Positions 26,606-43,002 of a stretch of 64,000 nt of DNA are shown in pieces. This stretch comes from Streptomyces aurantiacus. GTDB lineage: Bacteria > Actinomycetota > Actinomycetes > Streptomycetales > Streptomycetaceae. Location of the stretch: positions 868,001 through 932,000 of the forward strand of contig NZ_CP114283.1 of NCBI RefSeq assembly GCF_027107535.1, in the 5' to 3' direction. The notes below the pieces were generated by a model, which was given only the letters and a program-made list of their open reading frames with translations, ran no database searches and was not told the DNA's origin. A program made the position numbers and the translations under genes. Positions within the stretch are counted from its first letter, which is position 1. Every line of letters starts with the position of its first letter.

Positions 26606-26674
26606 GTGGGGGATCACGGCCTGCCGTCGCGGTCTGTCGCGGTCTGTCGCGGTGTCGCGTGTGGGGGATCACGG
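26606..26674. repeat. direct repeats upstream of the PTS gene
   Basis: A 14-bp sequence GTGGGGGATCACGG occurs at 26606-26619 and again at 26661-26674. Between them GTCGCGGTCT repeats two to three times (26626-26653) with a 10-bp period. They lie 24-92 bp upstream of the PTS start and could be a regulator-binding array. Confidence 0.75.
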
Positions 26675-27050
26675 ACCGCGAGGTCGCGCACATGTTCCCG
26701 ATCCCCGGCATCCTGCAACAGCCCCCTGCCCGGGATCAAAGGTTCAAAAGTCCCTTGTTGTCCAGGTCTGTTACTCCTTGTCCCTGATCCGCCGACCCTC
26801 GAAATCCGCTGGATCTGTCCGGAGGCGGACTGGGGCCCACTGCGCCGATCGGTGTAGATTCGTAACCGAGCCAGACGTCGCTGCTGATGGCGGTCGGGCG
26901 GTCCCAACGGGCCGACCGAGGGAGAGAGGGCCTCCGACGGACTGCGCTGCGCAAGGCACCGGGCATTCGTGTGCCCCGTGGGGCGCTCCGTGCCCGCCGC
27001 CGCGCAGACCAGCCGAACCCGACCTCGCCCCAACCCGAGGAGCAGCTCGT
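26675..27050. other. intergenic region before sahH, with a leader hairpin
   Basis: No gene is supported in this 376-bp space. TAGATT (26855-26860) is a plausible -10. A 7-bp stem (CGGTCGG 26891-26897 with CCGACCG 26912-26918) would then lie in a ~180-nt sahH leader. I do not recognise a riboswitch. Confidence 0.45.
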
Positions 27051-28508
<1,458 letters not shown>

Positions 28509-28534
28509 GCCCAGCGCTCACCAGCCGGTTGTCA

Positions 28535-28566
28535 GCAGGCCCTCGCCGTCATCGGCGGGGGCCTGC
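28535..28566 (+). terminator. terminator after sahH
   Basis: A 14-bp stem with one G-T pair (28535-28548 with 28553-28566) and a TCAT loop lies 27 nt after the sahH stop. Confidence 0.8.
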
Positions 28567-28589
28567 CCCCTACGAGGACCCGAGCCACC

Positions 28590-29234
28590 ATGCCCCGCGG
28601 CCGATATTCGCTCCATGACCCGCACGATCACACCCCCCTCGCCGAAGAACAGTTCCACTGCGCGCCCGGCCCCTCCGGCTGGCGCTACGTCTCCCAATTG
28701 ACCACCCCTTCCGGCACGGCGCCCGGGGGCGCCCCCCGCGCCGGCACACCCGCCGGTTCCGTCGACCTCGCCCTCGACGACCGCGGCCGCCCCATCCGCC
28801 TCGAACTCCACGCGTCGGGCTGGCAGGTCCGCGGCGCCGCCCTCGAAGGCGTCACCTGGGTCCGCACCGACCCCACGGGAGATCACGCCTCCGAAGGCAA
28901 TGTCCGCGCCCACGCCTTCACCGGCTCGTCCCCCGCGTTCCTCATCGCCACCGCACGTCTGCTGCGCCTCACCCTCGATGCCTCCGCCACGCGTGTACGC
29001 CTCGTCGCCTTCACGGACCCGGTCCTCGCTCCGCGCACCCTCGACCAGTCCTGGGCCCTGATCACGAGAGAAACACACGCCACTGACAACGGCCCTCTGA
29101 CCGTGGAGGAGTACCAGGTCACAGCCCTGGACACCGGTGAGCAGCACACCGTGCACCTCTCCGGCGACGTGGTGCTGTCCGCGCCCGGCATCGAGCTCGA
29201 GGACCTCGAATCGCCGCCGTCGGTCTTCGCCTGA
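28590..29234 (+). CDS. conserved hypothetical protein
   Basis: 214 residues, not recognised as a named family. It is soluble, with no signal or membrane segment. Blocks such as VDLALDDRGRPIRLELHASGWQVRGAALEGVTWVRTDPTG and LRLTLDASATRVRLVAFTDPVLAPRTLDQSWALI alternate strand and helix. A lipocalin-like or DUF-type beta fold is possible, but I cannot assign it. The ATG opens just after the sahH terminator and the gene converges on the RDD gene. Coding quality (third-position GC) fits a real gene. It looks streptomycete-conserved by position between sahH and the RDD/SpoIIM pair. Confidence 0.65.
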   Translation: MPRGRYSLHDPHDHTPLAEEQFHCAPGPSGWRYVSQLTTPSGTAPGGAPRAGTPAGSVDLALDDRGRPIRLELHASGWQVRGAALEGVTWVRTDPTGDHASEGNVRAHAFTGSSPAFLIATARLLRLTLDASATRVRLVAFTDPVLAPRTLDQSWALITRETHATDNGPLTVEEYQVTALDTGEQHTVHLSGDVVLSAPGIELEDLESPPSVFA

Positions 29235-29273
29235 CGACGGTGCCGAAGGGCGGGGGCCGGGCCGGAGCCGGGA

Positions 29274-30251
29274 TCAGGCGGGCGGGGCGAACCCGGTGGC
29301 GGGGCGCTCCGCATCGGCGTCCCGCAGGGGCGGCGGGGCCGGGGCGTTCACCGGGGCCGCCGCAGGTGCCGAGAGGTGGGGAGCCACCGGGTGGACCGGG
29401 CCCGGGGCCTGAACCGATCCGTACGGCATGCCCGGCCCGCCCCCACCCGGCACACCGGCCGGATGCACGCCCGCGCCCCCGACGGGGCCTCCACCGGTAG
29501 CCGCACCACCGAACGCCCGCCGTGCCTCCCGAGCCTGCCGCTCCTGAACCACCGCGGCCAGAAAAGCCGCCGGCGGAACACCGTGCGGGGCCGGAGCCCC
29601 GGTGCGCTCTGCGACCTCGGCCGCGAGGCGCTCCGCCATCGCCCAGCCGACCTGCGGATCCAACTGCTGCATCCGCGTCAGGTACTGCCGGACGGCCAGC
29701 CACAGTCCGTCCGGAACCCCGGACAGGTCGAGTCCGGAGAACCGCCCCGACAACCACGGCGGCGGCGGAGGAACAAAGGACGTACGCCCCGCCGGAATCC
29801 GCTCCCGTACGACCAGGGTCCCCGCGAACACGTCACCGAGCCGCCGCCCCCGCGCCGACACCAGCGACGCGATGCACGCCACGACCCCGAACGTCATCAG
29901 GATCTCCACCACACCGACAGCACCGCGCACCAGCGCGTGCCGGAAGCGGATGGGTCCGCCGTCGTCACGCACCACCCGCAGCCCGCACGCCAGCTTCCCG
30001 AGTGAGCGCCCATGACTGAGCGTCTCCACGGCGATCGGCCCGCCGACCAGCAGAAGAAGGAAGGCGGCGATCGACACCGCCATCTGTGCCGCCTCGTCGA
30101 GAGCGGCCGTGGACGCCACCAGGGCGATCGTCACCGCGACATAGGCGGCCACCGCCACCACCAGGTCGAGCAGCACGGCCAGTACTCGGCTCGGCAGCTT
30201 CGCGGGGCGCAACTCCAGCGCCACCGCCTCACCCGTCACAAGCTCACTCAC
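29274..30251 (-). CDS. RDD family membrane protein
   Basis: 325 residues. An RDD domain (~10-165) opens with PAKLPSRVLAVLLDLVVAVAAYVAV and carries the conserved Arg/Asp of the family. Two to three helices follow, with GRSLGKLACGLRVVRDDGGPIRFRHALVRG, a typical RDD block. The C-terminal ~160 residues are cytoplasmic and Pro/Gly-rich. RDD proteins have been linked to ion or metabolite transport and stress tolerance in a few cases, but the role here is unknown. GTG 30251 is the chosen start. The longer frame to 30425 overlaps the SpoIIM promoter and its sequence is not protein-like. It is divergent from spoIIM, a conserved actinobacterial arrangement. Confidence 0.8.
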   Translation of the reverse strand: MSELVTGEAVALELRPAKLPSRVLAVLLDLVVAVAAYVAVTIALVASTAALDEAAQMAVSIAAFLLLLVGGPIAVETLSHGRSLGKLACGLRVVRDDGGPIRFRHALVRGAVGVVEILMTFGVVACIASLVSARGRRLGDVFAGTLVVRERIPAGRTSFVPPPPPWLSGRFSGLDLSGVPDGLWLAVRQYLTRMQQLDPQVGWAMAERLAAEVAERTGAPAPHGVPPAAFLAAVVQERQAREARRAFGGAATGGGPVGGAGVHPAGVPGGGGPGMPYGSVQAPGPVHPVAPHLSAPAAAPVNAPAPPPLRDADAERPATGFAPPA

Positions 30252-30367
30252 GCCCGCCGTCCTTCCCGAACTGCCCTGAGAACAGCCAGTCTGCCAAGCT
30301 GAGGGCGCATCGCGCCGCAGTGCGACAAGCTGACCACACGACGAGCAGCCGAGGAGCAGCCGACCTG

Positions 30368-31375
30368 ATGGACCTCGACGTCTTCGTGTCCGCCCACCGC
30401 GCCGAGTGGGACCGGCTCGACGCACTCCTCCACCGCCGGCGCCGCCTCACCGGCGCGGAGGCCGACGAACTCGTCGCCCTCTACCAACGCACGGCCACCC
30501 ATCTCTCCCTGATCCAGTCCAGCGCCCCGGACCCCCAGCTCACCGGCCGCCTCAGCCAACTGGTGGCCCGCGCGCGCAGTGCGGTGACAGGTACGCGCCG
30601 CGCATCCTGGAGGGATGTCACCCGTTTCCTTACGAAGGGCTTCCCCGCCGCGCTCTACAGGTCACGCCACTGGTGGGTTCCCACGGCGCTCCTGTCGACG
30701 GCGGTAGCCGTCCTCCTGGGGTGGTGGATCGGCACCCACCCCGAGGTCCAGTCCTCGATCGCGGCCCCCGACGACCTGCGCGAGCTCACCCGCCCCGGCG
30801 GCCAGTACGAGACGTACTACTCGAGCCACCCCGCGGCGTCGTTCGCGGCCCAGGTGTGGACGAACAACGCCCAGGCCGCCGCGATGTGCCTGGTACTGGG
30901 CGCTTTCCTCTGCCTGCCGGTCATCTGGATCCTCTTCCAGAACATGCTCAACGTAGGCGTGGGGATCGGCCTGATGTCCTCGGCAGGCCGTCTCGACACC
31001 TTCCTCGGCCTGATACTCCCGCACGGCCTCCTGGAGCTGACCGCCGTCTTCGTGGCGGCGGGCACAGGGCTGCGCCTCGGCTGGACCGTCATCGACCCGG
31101 GCCCCCGGACCCGCCGGGCGGCACTCGCGGAGGAGGGCCGCTCGGCACTGGGCATGGCGATAGGCCTCGCTCTGGTCCTCTTCGTCTCCGGCGCCATCGA
31201 AGGCTTCGTCACCCCGTCCGGCCTGCCGACCTGGGCCCGTATAGGCATAGGGATAGCCGCCGAACTGCTCTTCCTCGCGTACGTCTACGTCCTGGGCGGG
31301 CGCGCGGCGCGGGCCGGCGAGACGGGCGACGTGGAGGAGGCCGAGCGCAGTGCCTCCGTACCGACCGCGGCCTGA
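30368..31375 (+). CDS. stage II sporulation protein M (SpoIIM) family protein
   Basis: 335 residues. An N-terminal helical cytoplasmic part (MDLDVFVSAHRAEWDRLDALL...LSQLVARARSAV) precedes about five membrane helices (~105-300) and a short charged tail. NNAQAAAMCLVLGAFLCLPVIWILFQNMLNVGVGIG and LILPHGLLELTAVFVAAGTGLRLG match the SpoIIM/DUF95 domain. In Bacillus SpoIIM supports engulfment. In actinobacteria this homologue pairs with RDD and the MoxR/DUF58 genes, and its function is not settled. ATG 30368 begins the conserved N-terminus. The rRNA operon starts 50-600 bp downstream. Confidence 0.85.
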   Translation: MDLDVFVSAHRAEWDRLDALLHRRRRLTGAEADELVALYQRTATHLSLIQSSAPDPQLTGRLSQLVARARSAVTGTRRASWRDVTRFLTKGFPAALYRSRHWWVPTALLSTAVAVLLGWWIGTHPEVQSSIAAPDDLRELTRPGGQYETYYSSHPAASFAAQVWTNNAQAAAMCLVLGAFLCLPVIWILFQNMLNVGVGIGLMSSAGRLDTFLGLILPHGLLELTAVFVAAGTGLRLGWTVIDPGPRTRRAALAEEGRSALGMAIGLALVLFVSGAIEGFVTPSGLPTWARIGIGIAAELLFLAYVYVLGGRAARAGETGDVEEAERSASVPTAA

Positions 31376-31428
31376 TGTGCAGACGCCCCGTCAAGGCTGC
31401 TAGTCTCCTCGTCGCCCCACAAAAACCG

Positions 31429-31457
31429 TTGACACGGGACGTGTGGGGAGGTAGATT
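31429..31457 (+). promoter_or_regulatory. main rRNA operon promoter candidate
   Basis: TTGACA (31429-31434) and TAGATT (31452-31457) are exactly 17 bp apart, an excellent match for the vegetative sigma factor HrdB. It lies 520 bp before the 16S gene, as expected for the multi-promoter rrn leaders of streptomycetes. Confidence 0.85.
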
Positions 31458-31569
31458 CGAACAGTTGCCTAGAGCTGGACAAGTTCGGCGGCGGCAGTTA
31501 GCATCTGTCAGCTTCCTGGAATTTAATTCCGGAGAAGCACCTCCCGATAATTCAGGAACGAGTGGCCGG

Positions 31570-31709
31570 TTAGGCCGTTCAAAAACTTCTGATAAAGTCG
31601 GACTCGCCGAAAGAGAGCCACCAGGCAATCAAATAGGCAAAGGCCTCCCAACTGGCCACCGGAAATGAATCCCGACCGGAAACGGAACGGAAAACTGATC
31701 TGGTAAGGT
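31570..31709 (+). promoter_or_regulatory. additional rrn leader promoter candidates
   Basis: TAAAGT (31593-31598, in TTCTGATAAAGTCGG) and TAAGGT (31704-31709) resemble -10 elements of the secondary rrn promoters known from Streptomyces. Their -35 boxes are poor. Further downstream, a conserved leader segment (TTGAGAACTCAACAGCGTG, from 31778) marks the processed 16S precursor/antitermination region. The 604-bp space from spoIIM to 16S contains nothing else. Confidence 0.5.
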
Positions 31710-31979
31710 TGGAAACACGAAGGGAAGCGCCCGGAGGAAAGCCCGAGAGGGTGAGTACGAAGGAAGCGTCCGTTCCTTGAGAACTCAACAGCGTGCCAAA
31801 AATCAACGCCAGATATGTTGATACCCCGTCCATCACTTTGTGGTGGGTGGAGGTTCCTTTGAAAAAGTCCTGCCGGACGTGAGTTCGGTAGGCGCATCAG
31901 CGAGGACGCTGTGAACAGTCTTCCTTATTCCGGTTGACTGTTCCGCTCTCGTGGTGTTCTCCCGATTACGGGAATACAT

Positions 31980-36943
<4,964 letters not shown>

Positions 36944-37044
36944 CTCAGTTGCTCGCGTCCACTGTGTTGGTTCTGAAACCACGAACAATCCCATACCCTT
37001 GTTTGGCCACGGGGTATGGTGCCGCAGTTTGAGTGTTTCATAGT

Positions 37045-37163
37045 GTTTCGGTGGTCATAGCGTGAGGGAAACGCCCGGTTACATTCCGAACCCGGAAGCT
37101 AAGCCTTACAGCGCCGATGGTACTGCAGGGGGGACCCTGTGGGAGAGTAGGACGCCGCCGAAC
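37045..37163 (+). rRNA. 5S ribosomal RNA
   Basis: 119 nt, from GTTTCGGTGGTCATAGCG to GGACGCCGCCGAAC, with internal ATTCCGAACCCGGAAGCTAAG. The 23S-5S spacer is about 100 nt. The ends pair as expected. Confidence 0.95.
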
Positions 37164-37174
37164 GTATATTGCTG

Positions 37175-37207
37175 ATAGCCCCCGCACTCCGGTGCGGGGG
37201 CTATTTT
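37175..37207 (+). terminator. rRNA operon terminator
   Basis: A 13-bp perfect stem (37175-37187 with 37192-37204), loop TCCG, followed directly by TTT. It begins 12 nt after the 5S gene. Confidence 0.93.
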
Positions 37208-37227
37208 GCGTTTACGGTGCGTTTCAG

Positions 37228-37273
37228 TTCGCTCAATTCCGGGGGCGTTTCTACGCCCCCGGAATTGAGCGAA
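37228..37273. terminator. 20-bp perfect hairpin between 5S and DUF58 gene
   Basis: Arms 37228-37247 and 37254-37273 are perfect complements around a 6-nt loop. It lies between the rRNA operon and the convergent DUF58 gene, whose stop is only 2 bp beyond it. It can protect each transcript from the other. Confidence 0.9.
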
Positions 37274-37275
37274 GT

Positions 37276-38585
37276 TCAAAGGCGGCCTGCGGCCTTCAGC
37301 GCCAGATACGCATCGGCCAAGGCCGGCGGCAGGTTGTCGGGCGTTGCGTCGACGACAGTCACACCGTGCCGGGTGAGTTGCTCGGCGGTGCGATGCCGAT
37401 CCGCCTGGGCCTGCGCCGCGGCGGCGGCCTCGTACACCGACTCGGTGTTGCCCCGTGCCGCGGCCATGCGCTCTATGTGGGGGTCGGAGACCGAAGCGAC
37501 GAGAACTGTGTGGCGCTGGGTGAGGCGAGAGAGTACGGGAAGAAGGCCCTCCTCGATGGGGGCCGCGTCGAGGGTCGTGAGGAGCACGATCAGTGAGCGG
37601 CGCGGGGCCGTGCGGAGTGCGGTGGAGGCGAGGCCACGGGCATCGGTCTCGACGAGCTCCGGTTCGAGGTGCGCCATGGCGTTGACCAGGGAAGGAAGGA
37701 CATCGCCCGCGGCTCGGCCCTGTACCAGGGCGCGTACCCGGCGGTCGTACGCGAGGAGGTCCACTCGGTCGCCGGCGCGAGAAGCGAGGGCTGCCAGGAG
37801 GAGAGCCGCGTCCATCGAGGCGTCGAGTCGGGGGGCGTCTCCGACGCGGCCGGCGGCTGTGCGGCCGGTGTCGAGGATCAGAAGGATGTGCCGGTCGCGC
37901 TCGGGGCGCCAGGTGCGTACGGCGACCCTTGCCTGGCGGGCGGTGGCGCGCCAGTCGATGGAGCGTGTGTCGTCGCCGGGGACGTAGTCGCGGAGGCTGT
38001 CGAACTCGGTTCCCTCGCCGCGGGTCAGAACACTGGTGCGGCCGTCGAGTTCGCGCAGACGGGCCAGCTTCGAGGGGAGGTGCTTGCGGCTGGTGAACGG
38101 GGGCAGGACGCGTACCGCCCAGGGGGTCTTGTGGCTGCCCTGGCGGGCGAACAGGCCTAGAGGACCGTACGAGCGGATGGTCACGCGGTCCGCCCGGCGG
38201 TCGCCGCGACGGGTGGGGCGCAGGCGGGTCGTCACGCGGCGTCGTTCGCCCGCGGGGACCGTCAGCCGGTGGCGGGACGCGGCGACTTCCGTGCCGGACT
38301 GCCAGCTGCTCGGAGGCCAGGCGTCACGGGCGCGGGCGCGCAGGAGGCGGCCGGACGGATTGGTGACGGTGAGAGTGACGTCGGCAGCCTCGCCGAGGCG
38401 TACGGAGGTGTCGCCCGAGCGGGTCAGGCCCAGGCGGCGTACCGGTGCGGCCAGAGCGAAGTCGCAGGCGCAGGCGAGTGCCAAGGGAGCGTTGACAGCG
38501 AGGATGCCCGTCCAACTGGGCTCCAGGATGCCTACGGGGAGGGTGCCGAGGGCCGCCAGGAGGGCGGCGCGTCCGGTGAGAGGCA

Positions 38586-38586
<1 letters not shown>
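37276..38586 (-). CDS. DUF58 domain protein
   Basis: 436 residues. Two N-terminal hydrophobic segments (~5-45) are followed by a beta-rich part and the DUF58 core (~200-260). The core includes LRDYVPGDDTRSIDWRATARQARVAVRTWRPERDRHILLILDTGR, with the diagnostic GDDxRxIDW and the start of a von Willebrand A-like fold (LDTGRTA). DUF58 proteins work with MoxR ATPases, which act as chaperones loading metal or maturing partner complexes. Here DUF58 is the last gene of a five-gene operon and overlaps moxR by 1-4 bp. In actinobacteria this gene normally lies beside spoIIM/RDD. Here the rRNA operon lies between them. Confidence 0.88.
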
Positions 38587-39574
<988 letters not shown>

Positions 39575-39578
<4 letters not shown>

Positions 39579-40777
39579 GGACGGCGTACCTCACTTTCGA
39601 GGGCGTCGAGTTCGTTGGCGAGAGTGATGAGGGCCGTGTCGTCGCGGGGCGGCGGCCCGAAGAGGAGGACGTGCAAGGACTGTCCCTCCCGGCGGAGCTG
39701 GGCGGACAGAGCGGGGAGGAGTGCCTCGGGCGCATGCGCCTGGGCGGGGGACACACCGACGAGGGGGGCCAGGCGGGTGCGGGTGGTGGAGCGCAGGGCC
39801 GAGGCGGCCCGGTCGCGTGCGTTCGACTTGCGGTAGAGACGGGCCCGGCCTTCGACGGTTTCGGAGGCGCGGATCGCGACGGGGAGCCGTTCCGGGACGA
39901 GCGGGCCGAGGCGGCGGGCGCGCCAGAGGGCAGCCAGGACTGCGGCGACGAAGAGCTGCAGCGTGCCCCAGAGCCAGCCGGAGGGGATCAGGTCGATGAA
40001 GCTGCGGTCACCGGCGTCGGTGGCCGAGTCGTCGGAGAGCGAGGGGAGGTACCAGACCACATGGGGGCGGGAGCCGAGCAGTTGGAGGGCGAGGGAGGCG
40101 TTGCCGCGCTCGTCGAGACGGTCGTTGCGGAGGATGTCGGGGGCACCGAGCACGACGGTGTCGCCGTCCCTCTCGGCCGCCGGGATGCGCAGCAGAGTGG
40201 GCAGGCCGTCGCTGGGGTAGCAGGCGTCGGCGTCGGGCGCGTCCGCCGTGTAGCGGATGCCGCCCATGTCGGCGGTTCCCGCTCGTCGGGCAGCGGGCAG
40301 GCTGCAGCCGGGCGGGAGCGTGGAGTCGAAACTCGGCGCGAGGTCGGCGTCGACTCCGGGGACGAGCGTGCCGACGGACGGGGCGCCGGGAGCGACGAGG
40401 ACCGTGCGGCCGCCGGAGTTCGTGAACGCCGAGTGGAGACGGTCCTGCTGACGGCCGGTCAGCAGGTCGGGGCGGGCGACCAGGAGCGTCGTGTCGGGGC
40501 CGGTCGCGGTGCTTGCCTCGCCCAGGGTGGTGACCACGCGGGTGGACACGCCCTGATCGGCGAGCAGTTCGGCGACTGCGCGGCTGCCCGAGGGATCGGC
40601 GGAGCGCGGGTCGAGGCTGCCGTGCCGGGCGTCGGAGCGTACGACGGCGATGGCGACTGCGGCCGCCAGGAGGATCACGAGTGCGAGCAGGATGCCGCGC
40701 GAGCGGGTCCACACATGGCGGGCGGTGGGCGAGGCCGAGGTGGACGGCAGGGTGGCCCCGGGTGCCTCGGTGGTCAC
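39575..40777 (-). CDS. DUF4350 domain membrane protein
   Basis: 400 residues. An N-terminal cytoplasmic tail is followed by a helix at ~27-45 (GILLALVILLAAAVAIAVV) and an extracytoplasmic region of a GATase-like fold (VAELLADQGVSTRVVTTL..., TTLLVARPDLLTGRQQDRL). A second helix lies near 270 (WGTLQLFVAAVLAALWRARRLGPLV) and a cytoplasmic C-terminus follows. It matches DUF4350. GTG 40777 overlaps DUF4129 by 4 bp. The much longer open frame to 41311 is noise. Function is unknown, but the layout suggests it is a membrane partner of the MoxR/DUF58 pair. Confidence 0.8.
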
Positions 40778-41490
40778 CTGGAGGCCCCCTGGCGGGCGCT
40801 GTGGGCCGTGCTGTGGGTGCTGCTCGCGAGGACCGGTTTGGTGCGTTCCAGGTCGCTGTCGAGTTGCGCGAGGCGGTGGTACGTCTCCGAGGTGGCCGTT
40901 CGTCCGCCGTACGTCACGTCGTCGAAGTCCCGTGCCGCGGCGCGCAGTCGGTCCGTGTGGGCGGGGAGTGTGCGGCCCGCCTCGGCTGCGGCCTCGTCGG
41001 CGGTGCGCCCGGGGCGGGGGTCGAGGAGTGCGCGTTCCTCCAGGGCGCGGACGACGGCGCGCATGCGCTCCTGGACGGCCTGGTTCCAGTGGCCCTGGGC
41101 CGCGTGTGCCTCGGCGGCCGCACGGTGCTCGGCCGCGCTGCGCGGCCGGTCGTCGAAGAGGGGGACCGCTGACGTGGGGCCGCGGCGGGGGGAGCCGAGG
41201 CGCCACCAGAGGGCGCCGACGAGTGCCACGGCCGCCAGGGCGATGACCAGCAGGCCGAGTCCGCCTCCCGGGGTCGCTGTGGAGGCGGCGCCGAACAGTT
41301 TGTCGACCCACTCCCAGAAGGCGTTCAGGGCGCGTTGGAGCAGGCTGGGGTCGTCCTCGTGGTACATCCGCTTGGACAGCTCGCGCCGGGCGGCCTCCCG
41401 CGCGGGGTCGCGCGGGACGGTCACCGGTGGTTCGCCGTCGGCGTGTGGCAGCGCCAGTACCGCTGTGAGAACTCCCCCCGCCAGGCTCAC
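40774..41490 (-). CDS. DUF4129 domain membrane protein
   Basis: 238 residues with an N-terminal signal-like stretch, a helix at ~78-97 (GLGLLVIALAAVALVGALWW) and the DUF4129 region in the C-terminal half. The latter includes HWNQAVQERMRAVVRALEERALLDPRPGRTADEAAAEAGRTLP, a typical Trp/Arg-rich block. GTG 41490 lies 4 bp after the upstream stop, with GGGAGC upstream, so it is translated with its neighbours. DUF4129 proteins lie in MoxR operons or fused to transglutaminase domains. The role is unknown. Confidence 0.8.
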   Translation of the reverse strand: MSLAGGVLTAVLALPHADGEPPVTVPRDPAREAARRELSKRMYHEDDPSLLQRALNAFWEWVDKLFGAASTATPGGGLGLLVIALAAVALVGALWWRLGSPRRGPTSAVPLFDDRPRSAAEHRAAAEAHAAQGHWNQAVQERMRAVVRALEERALLDPRPGRTADEAAAEAGRTLPAHTDRLRAAARDFDDVTYGGRTATSETYHRLAQLDSDLERTKPVLASSTHSTAHSARQGASR

Positions 41491-41494
41491 TCCG

Positions 41495-42862
41495 TCAGCT
41501 CCCCGGAGTGGAACCGTGCGCGCCGGAGCCGTAGTCCTGGACACCGGCCGCGCGGGCCAGGTCGAGGTCGAGGGCTTCGCGGCGGATGCGCTGGTCGATG
41601 TAGAGGAGCACGGTGACACCGGCGGTGATCGGGAAGGTGAGCATGGCTCCGATCACCGAGCCGACGCCGCTGACGATGAGGAACGTCCAGCCGAGGTCGC
41701 CGGTGCCGCTGTTGAGGAAGCCGCCGACGCCGTCGCCGCTGAGCGCGGAGGCGATGAGGGCGAACGGGATCACGATGATCGACGCGACGATGTTCGCGAT
41801 GATCGTGGCGAGGAGCTGGATGCCGAAGACCCGCCACCAGGAGCCGCGGACCAGCTTCGCGGAGCGGCTCAGCGACTTCAGGACGCTCTGCTTCTCCAGC
41901 ATCAGGGCCGGCGAGGCCAGGGAGAAGCGGATCATCAGCCAGAGCGCGACGAGGGACGCTGCCAGGCCGCCGAACACGGCGAGTGCCACGGCGCCGTCAC
42001 CTCCGTCGGCGAGGCCGACGAGGACGCCGGGCAGGGTGCCGACGGCTGCGGTCGTGACAGCGATGAGCGGGAGCAGGAAGGTCAGGCCGATGAGCTTGAG
42101 CAGCTGGGGCCGGGCGTCCTGCCAGGCCTCGGCGGTGGTCACCGACTTGCCGAGGACGGCGCGGCTGGTCACGGTCGTGAGCAGGGCCGTCGCGACGATG
42201 GTGCCGAGCAGGGTGATCAGCAGGACGACACCGGAGTTCAGGAGGGTGTCGCCCAGGGCCCGGGTCAGCTCCCCGGCGGTGGCGCTGGGGTCGTTGAGGG
42301 TGTCCGCGCTGGCGCTGTCGTCCAGGACGAAGCCCTGGAGCAGGATCACGGCGATCTGCGTGAACACGGCGACCGTCAGCGAGATGCCGAGGACCGTGCG
42401 CCAGTGCGTGCGCATGGTCGACACCGCGCCGTCGAGGATCTCGCCGACGCCGAGCGGGCGGAGCGGGATCACGCCGGGCTTGGCCGCGGGCGGTGGGCCT
42501 CCCCAGCCGGGGTGGCCGCCGGGGCCCTGGCCGTAGCCGTATCCGCCCGGACCGCCGTAACCCCCGTAGCCGCCAGGGCCTCCGTATCCGCCGGGGCCGG
42601 AGGGCGGTTGACCGCCCCAGCCGGGGCCTGGCGGGGGCGGGGCGCCCTGCGGGCCGCTGGGCGCGGGCCACTGGGTCGGCGGAGGCTGCTCCTTGGACCA
42701 CTTCGAGCCGGGGCCGGACGGAGCGGGGCCGGGCTCGCCGGTGGGCTGGGGAGGAGCGGGCCGATCCGAGGGCTCGGCAGGGCCCGGGGTCGCCGGTTCC
42801 TGTCCGTTCTGCCCGTCGGAGGGGGCAGATCCGGGCGATGCCCAGCCCGGAGTGTCGTTCAT
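41495..42862 (-). CDS. multi-helix membrane protein with Gly/Pro/Tyr-rich N-terminus
   Basis: 455 residues. The first ~130 are low complexity, with GGYGGPGG-type repeats and Pro-rich stretches. About six membrane helices follow (~150-430), resembling the glycerophosphoryl diester phosphodiesterase membrane domain/DUF7847 group by VIPLRPLGVGEILDGAVSTMRTHWRTVLGISL and SLASPALMLEKQSVLKSLSRSAKLVRGSWWRVFGIQLLA. It contains no phosphodiesterase catalytic domain. It is the first gene of the MoxR/DUF58 operon, and its ATG faces mtnA across a 140-bp divergent region. The role is unknown. Confidence 0.75.
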   Translation of the reverse strand: MNDTPGWASPGSAPSDGQNGQEPATPGPAEPSDRPAPPQPTGEPGPAPSGPGSKWSKEQPPPTQWPAPSGPQGAPPPPGPGWGGQPPSGPGGYGGPGGYGGYGGPGGYGYGQGPGGHPGWGGPPPAAKPGVIPLRPLGVGEILDGAVSTMRTHWRTVLGISLTVAVFTQIAVILLQGFVLDDSASADTLNDPSATAGELTRALGDTLLNSGVVLLITLLGTIVATALLTTVTSRAVLGKSVTTAEAWQDARPQLLKLIGLTFLLPLIAVTTAAVGTLPGVLVGLADGGDGAVALAVFGGLAASLVALWLMIRFSLASPALMLEKQSVLKSLSRSAKLVRGSWWRVFGIQLLATIIANIVASIIVIPFALIASALSGDGVGGFLNSGTGDLGWTFLIVSGVGSVIGAMLTFPITAGVTVLLYIDQRIRREALDLDLARAAGVQDYGSGAHGSTPGS

Positions 42863-43002
42863 CGTCGCTCCTTCACGGTGCCCGTCCGCGGTCGCGGCGG
42901 CAGGTTGGCTGCCATCGTGCCACGGTGTGCCCGGGAAGTGACCGGCCGCCGTATGGGCTGCACACCTTCAATTGTCCGGTCCGTACGGGGCAGACTGGAC
43001 GG

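Noticed and set aside
26870..27050. Possible SAH or SAM riboswitch ahead of sahH
   Set aside because: I compared it with the conserved core as I remember it and did not find the required conserved strings. Only a simple hairpin is seen.
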